Source: CAYMJK01 sp043101635 (lineage in GTDB: Bacteria; Planctomycetota; Phycisphaerae; Phycisphaerales; UBA1924). Taken from it: DNA of 7,137 nt. Positions 4,497 through 7,137 of this stretch are shown piece after piece. The stretch lies in contig JBICIE010000034.1 in assembly GCA_043101635.1 (NCBI GenBank), positions 1-7,137 of the forward strand, given 5' to 3'. Under the pieces are notes generated by a model. That model worked only from the letters and a program-made list of their open reading frames with translations, was not told where the DNA came from and made no database searches. Numbering within the stretch: position 1 is the first letter of the stretch; each line of letters begins with the position of its first letter. Position numbers and translations under genes: made by a program.

Positions 4497-6347
4497 TCAG
4501 CAGCCCCTGGCGAACTCGTTCTGGAAGGCGAGGAAGTCGAAGAAGTCGAGCAGGCCGTCACGGGTGAAGTCGGCATCGGTGTCGCCGATGGCGAACATGT
4601 TCTGGAACTCGAGGAAGTCGAAGAAGTCCAGGGTTCCGTCGGCATTGACATCCGCCAGGCACTGCGGCGTCCCGGGGCCGGTGTCCGGCGGGAGGATGTT
4701 GATGTCATCTTCGCCGGCCATTGTGGCCTCGTCGAAGTTGGTGCGGCTGCGGGCGATGCGGAACAGGCGGCCGGTCTCGGTTCCGTCGAAGAGGCCGCTG
4801 CGACGGGCCCGCCAGCCGCCGGCGCCATCCGGCTCGAACTCGCGAACCTTGCCGCCATCAACGAGGACGATGCGGCCGCGGTCGTCGAACTGGAGGGCTT
4901 CTGGCGCCAGGACGCCGGGCAGATCGACGGTCGTGGGAGGCAGATAGCGGCCGGTGGCGGGCTCGCGGGTGAGGCGGCTGAGGGTGCGCCCGGTGCGACT
5001 GGTGACCCACTCTGACCCGTCGATGGGATTGACGGTGACCGACCCGTCGCCGAGCAGGAAGACCTCGGTGGGCAGAAAGTCGCTTCGCCGGATGCCGAGG
5101 TCCCGTTGGATGCGCATGAGGCTGCGCTCGGTGACGCTGAGGACGACGAGTTCGTCGGTGGCGTCGTCGTAGTGCAGGGCCTCGGGCGGGATGGGGGGCG
5201 TGAGCTCGTCGATGCGCTCGTACTGGTCCGGCGCGGTCAGGCCGTACTTGTGGATGGATGCGCCGCTGACGACGTAGACGCAGCCGTCGCGTCCCGTGAC
5301 CATCCCCTTCGGCGAGGCGACGGAGGCGATCTCCGTGACGGATTCGTCCATGAAGTCCACGTGCCAGAGCTTGCCGGGGTTGCGCCCGTCGGCCTCGGTC
5401 AGGACGAAGGCGGTGGTCGGGAGCAGGCCGTAGTCGAAGGCGACCATCGGTCGGGTGGTCGGCAGCTTGATCCGGATCTTCGGGGGCGGACCGGGATCGG
5501 ACGTGGGCGTCTTGGGGATGACGAAGCTGATGTCCTGGGTGAAGGCGTCGCTGGTGAGGCCGTAGAGTGGGAAGATGGCGTGGAATCCGTCCAGGAAGCC
5601 ACCGTTGTAGAGCTTGAACTTCCACATGGTGCGCGGGAAGTGAACCGGCTCGCTCTTGCGCTTGAAGAGCGCGAAGGTCTTCTCCATTTCCGAAATGGAA
5701 CTCGTGAAGGGTCCCTGGCCGGAGAGGACGCTGTCGTTGGCGGGGTCGTTGTAGGCAAGCAGCATGTTGCCGGAGCAGATGTTGAAGCCGCCCCACATCG
5801 TGACGAGATGCCCACCGGTGCGGGTCCACTTGCCGGGGGAGACTTCGTCGTACCAGCCAATGTTCGGCATGATAATGGCGCCGGCCTTCATCATGTTGCT
5901 CATCTTGTGCGGATCGACGCCGACGAACGTGGACGCATAGACGTCCATCAGCGCCAGCCCGTTCTGCGGCTGAATCACGTCCAGGTAGATTTTGACGGCG
6001 GGGATCCACTTGCCGCCCTTGGTGCCCTTGGTGGCGCTGGTACCCATGAGGATGGCCAGTTCCTGGATGCGCGTGCTGGTGAAGTCGTACATGGCGCTGT
6101 CTTTGCGGGTCCAGTCCTTGGGGCCGTCCATCGCCCCGGCGTAGCCGTTGTTGGCGAGGTAGGCGAGGGCGTTGGCGGTGGCGGTGGGGACGCAGTACAT
6201 CTTGCCGTCGTTGGGGAACGCGCTGCGGCGCTGGTCGAAATCGGGTATCGCGAGGCGGTAGATTGTGCACTGGGCGGCCGCCGGTCCCGCCGCGGCGCTG
6301 ATGGCGAGGGCGGCTGCGCCGGTCCGGATGATGCTGCTCTGGCTCAT
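4497..6347 (-). CDS. Secreted papain-like (C39-like) protein with C-terminal GC-type dockerin
   Basis: A 616-residue exported protein. Residues 1-25 are a Sec signal peptide with likely cleavage AAA|Q. Residues about 30-215 look like a papain-like cysteine peptidase of the C39-like kind, with C52 in YCVPTATANAL, H180 in GGHLVTMWG and N200-D201 in YNDPAND as the probable triad. Residues about 295-530 hold repeated short beta segments (GKLWHVDF, GCVYVVSGASIHKYG, EALHYDD, EALQFDDRGRIVLVDGG) resembling a beta-propeller. Residues 563-616 carry two Asp-rich calcium-binding-like repeats with DFFDFLEFQN and DFFDFLAFQN, ending in Gly-Cys, as in the GC-type dockerin modules of Phycisphaerae, thought to act in anchoring or sorting at the cell surface. 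AGGAG lies 6 bases before the ATG. Peptidase activity is inferred; an inactive binding protein is possible. The substrate is unknown. Confidence 0.85.
   Translation of the reverse strand: MSQSSIIRTGAAALAISAAAGPAAAQCTIYRLAIPDFDQRRSAFPNDGKMYCVPTATANALAYLANNGYAGAMDGPKDWTRKDSAMYDFTSTRIQELAILMGTSATKGTKGGKWIPAVKIYLDVIQPQNGLALMDVYASTFVGVDPHKMSNMMKAGAIIMPNIGWYDEVSPGKWTRTGGHLVTMWGGFNICSGNMLLAYNDPANDSVLSGQGPFTSSISEMEKTFALFKRKSEPVHFPRTMWKFKLYNGGFLDGFHAIFPLYGLTSDAFTQDISFVIPKTPTSDPGPPPKIRIKLPTTRPMVAFDYGLLPTTAFVLTEADGRNPGKLWHVDFMDESVTEIASVASPKGMVTGRDGCVYVVSGASIHKYGLTAPDQYERIDELTPPIPPEALHYDDATDELVVLSVTERSLMRIQRDLGIRRSDFLPTEVFLLGDGSVTVNPIDGSEWVTSRTGRTLSRLTREPATGRYLPPTTVDLPGVLAPEALQFDDRGRIVLVDGGKVREFEPDGAGGWRARRSGLFDGTETGRLFRIARSRTNFDEATMAGEDDINILPPDTGPGTPQCLADVNADGTLDFFDFLEFQNMFAIGDTDADFTRDGLLDFFDFLAFQNEFARGC
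4518..4631 (-). repeat. Direct repeat encoding the two dockerin motifs
   Basis: Two 33-base copies (4518-4550 and 4599-4631) match at 30 of 33 positions with a period of 81 bases (27 codons). They encode the paired DFFDFLxFQN segments. DNA identity is high for a protein-level repeat, which points to recent duplication, gene conversion, or very strict codon and residue constraint. Confidence 0.8.
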
Positions 6348-6382
6348 GTTCCGCTCCTTGCCCGGTGGGGCGCCGTGGGTTC

Positions 6383-6391
6383 TGGTACACT
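6383..6391 (+). promoter_or_regulatory. Candidate extended -10 promoter for the sigma gene
   Basis: TGG followed by TACACT fits the extended -10 form TGnTAnnnT. The nearest -35-like hexamer, TTGCCC at 6358-6363, is 22 bases away, which is too far, so the promoter would rely on the extended -10. Transcription would start near 6398, inside the palindrome at 6392-6407. Confidence 0.4.
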
Positions 6392-6407
6392 GGCCGGACG
6401 TCCGGCC
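6392..6407. promoter_or_regulatory. Perfect 16-base palindrome, candidate operator
   Basis: GGCCGGACGTCCGGCC is a perfect 8+8 palindrome in the divergent region between the dockerin protein start (6347) and the sigma gene. It abuts the candidate -10 box and covers the predicted start of transcription, where a repressor site or a 5' hairpin would act. A further GGCCGG at 6412-6417 can pair with CCGGCC at 6402-6407. In GC-rich DNA such palindromes also arise by chance. Confidence 0.45.
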
Positions 6408-6456
6408 GCGGGGCCGGCTTGGCGGTCCCGACCTGAACGCGGAATCGAGAACGGAA

Positions 6457-7098
6457 TTGGCTGAAGATTCTGGAAGATTGTCCGGGGAGCCCGCGCGACA
6501 GGAGGTGACCCAACTCTTGGACGCGATCGACCGCGGCGAGGCGGGGGCCGCCGAAGATCTGCTGCCACTGGTGTACGAGGAGCTGCGCCGGCTGGCTCAG
6601 GCCCATCTCGGGCGGGAGCCGGGCGCCGGGGCAGGGCAGACGCTGCAAGCAACCGAGTTGGTCCATGAAGCCTACCTGCGCCTGGTCGGGCCGGCGACGA
6701 AGGGCTCCGATGGGGGCTGGCGCGGGAGGGGGCATTTCTTTGCGACGGCGGCCAGGGCCATGCGCCGGATTCTGGTGGACCGGGCCCGGGCCCGGGGGGC
6801 CCAGAAGCGTGGGGGCGATCGCGAGCGGGTCGGGCTGGACGCCGCGGCGGACGAGCTGGGCCGGGCGACGCCGATCGAGGCATCCGGCCCGGTGGACCTG
6901 CTGGCGCTGGACCAGGCCCTGGCGGAGCTGGAGGCCCGCGAGCCGCGTCAGGCGGAGGTGGTGCTGCTGCGGTACTTTGCGGGGCTGACGATCGAGCAGA
7001 GCGCGGCGTCGCTGGGGGTCTCGCCGGCGACGGTGAAGGCGGACTGGGCGTACGCCCGTGCGTGGCTGCGCCGCGCGATGGCGGAGGCCGGGGCGTGA
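6457..7098 (+). CDS. ECF-type RNA polymerase sigma factor (TIGR02999-like)
   Basis: A sigma-70 family factor of about 206-213 residues. With the TTG at 6457 as start, VTQLLDAI (17-24) opens the region 2 helices. LVYEELRRLAQAHL (38-51) and TLQATELVHEAYLRLVG (62-78) match the typical TIGR02999 pattern, and HFFATAARAMRRILVDRARAR (93-113, one conserved block) completes region 2. LDQALAELEA (151-160) to RAWLRRAMA (201-209) is region 4, with the helix-turn-helix around GLTIEQSAASLGVSPATVK. It directs RNA polymerase to a specific regulon. The start is uncertain. TTG at 6478 gives a similar protein, GTG at 6505 starts at VTQLL, and an ATG at 6346 would overlap the divergent start. AGGAGGTGA (6500-6508) lies inside the likely coding part. 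The stop overlaps the next gene as GTGA. No anti-sigma gene is visible. Confidence 0.9.
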   Translation: MAEDSGRLSGEPARQEVTQLLDAIDRGEAGAAEDLLPLVYEELRRLAQAHLGREPGAGAGQTLQATELVHEAYLRLVGPATKGSDGGWRGRGHFFATAARAMRRILVDRARARGAQKRGGDRERVGLDAAADELGRATPIEASGPVDLLALDQALAELEAREPRQAEVVLLRYFAGLTIEQSAASLGVSPATVKADWAYARAWLRRAMAEAGA

Positions 7099-7137
7099 GC
7101 GACTCAGTGGCGCCGGGCGGATCGGCCGGGTCGCGGG
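7095..7137 (+). CDS. Start of a coupled downstream gene, possibly a Ser/Thr kinase
   Basis: A GTG at 7095 overlaps the sigma stop codon by 4 bases (GTGA) and follows GGAGG (7083-7087) with a 7-base spacer. The 14 visible codons read VSDSVAPGGSAGSR and then leave the window. This is too short to identify. In planctomycetes TIGR02999 sigma factors are often followed directly by a Hanks-type serine/threonine protein kinase, which makes that the best guess from context only. Confidence 0.6.
   Translation, partial: MSDSVAPGGSAGSR

Noticed and set aside
5106..6464. Long plus-strand open frame opposite the dockerin protein gene
   Set aside because: Its composition (Gly, Val, Asp, Arg) is the usual antisense shadow. 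The minus-strand frame has a signal peptide, catalytic-like motifs, a dockerin module and a ribosome binding site.
4858..6735. Second long minus-strand frame over the dockerin protein and sigma genes
   Set aside because: It is Arg/Pro/Gln/His-rich without motifs and out of frame with two well-supported genes.

Overview
The window reads as GC-rich chromosomal DNA from a planctomycete, most likely of the Phycisphaerae/Phycisphaerales type. Four things suggest this: a prepilin-like protein with the hydrophobic N-terminus common in that group, a secreted protein ending in a paired Asp-rich dockerin-like module and a terminal Gly-Cys, an ECF sigma factor of the TIGR02999 type that runs into the next gene, and strong G/C bias at third codon positions. 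This placement is inference from gene types; no database was searched.

Layout. Minus strand, 1-1604: a lipoprotein of unknown function (1164-1604), a type II/IV-like prepilin protein (285-1103, with its own promoter and Shine-Dalgarno site), a non-coding stretch (91-284) holding an inverted array of 7-base repeats, and the first 30 codons of an unidentified gene (1-90). Plus strand, 1626-4440: a three-gene overlapping cluster of a tRNA-dihydrouridine synthase (dus), surE and a DUF3841 protein. A hairpin (4444-4468) separates this cluster from a convergent minus-strand gene (4497-6347) that encodes a secreted protein with a papain-like Cys/His domain, a propeller-like middle and a C-terminal GC-type dockerin. 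Divergent from it, on the plus strand, are an ECF sigma factor (6457-7098) and the start of a translationally coupled gene that runs off the window (7095 onward).

How the parts work together. dus and surE are housekeeping genes (tRNA modification and nucleotide dephosphorylation) and are probably co-transcribed with the DUF3841 gene. The lipoprotein and dus start 21 bases apart on opposite strands. The gap is nearly filled by one AT-rich box that reads as a -10 element on both strands, so both messages may be leaderless. The sigma gene and the dockerin protein share a divergent control region with a perfect 16-base palindrome.

The most unusual signal is a pair of purine-rich inverted repeat arrays with the same design. 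One is built from 7-base units and lies just past the prepilin stop codon. The other is built from 8-base units and sits in frame inside dus, next to the strand that carries the catalytic cysteine. They look like two members of one repeat family that expands or moves in this genome.
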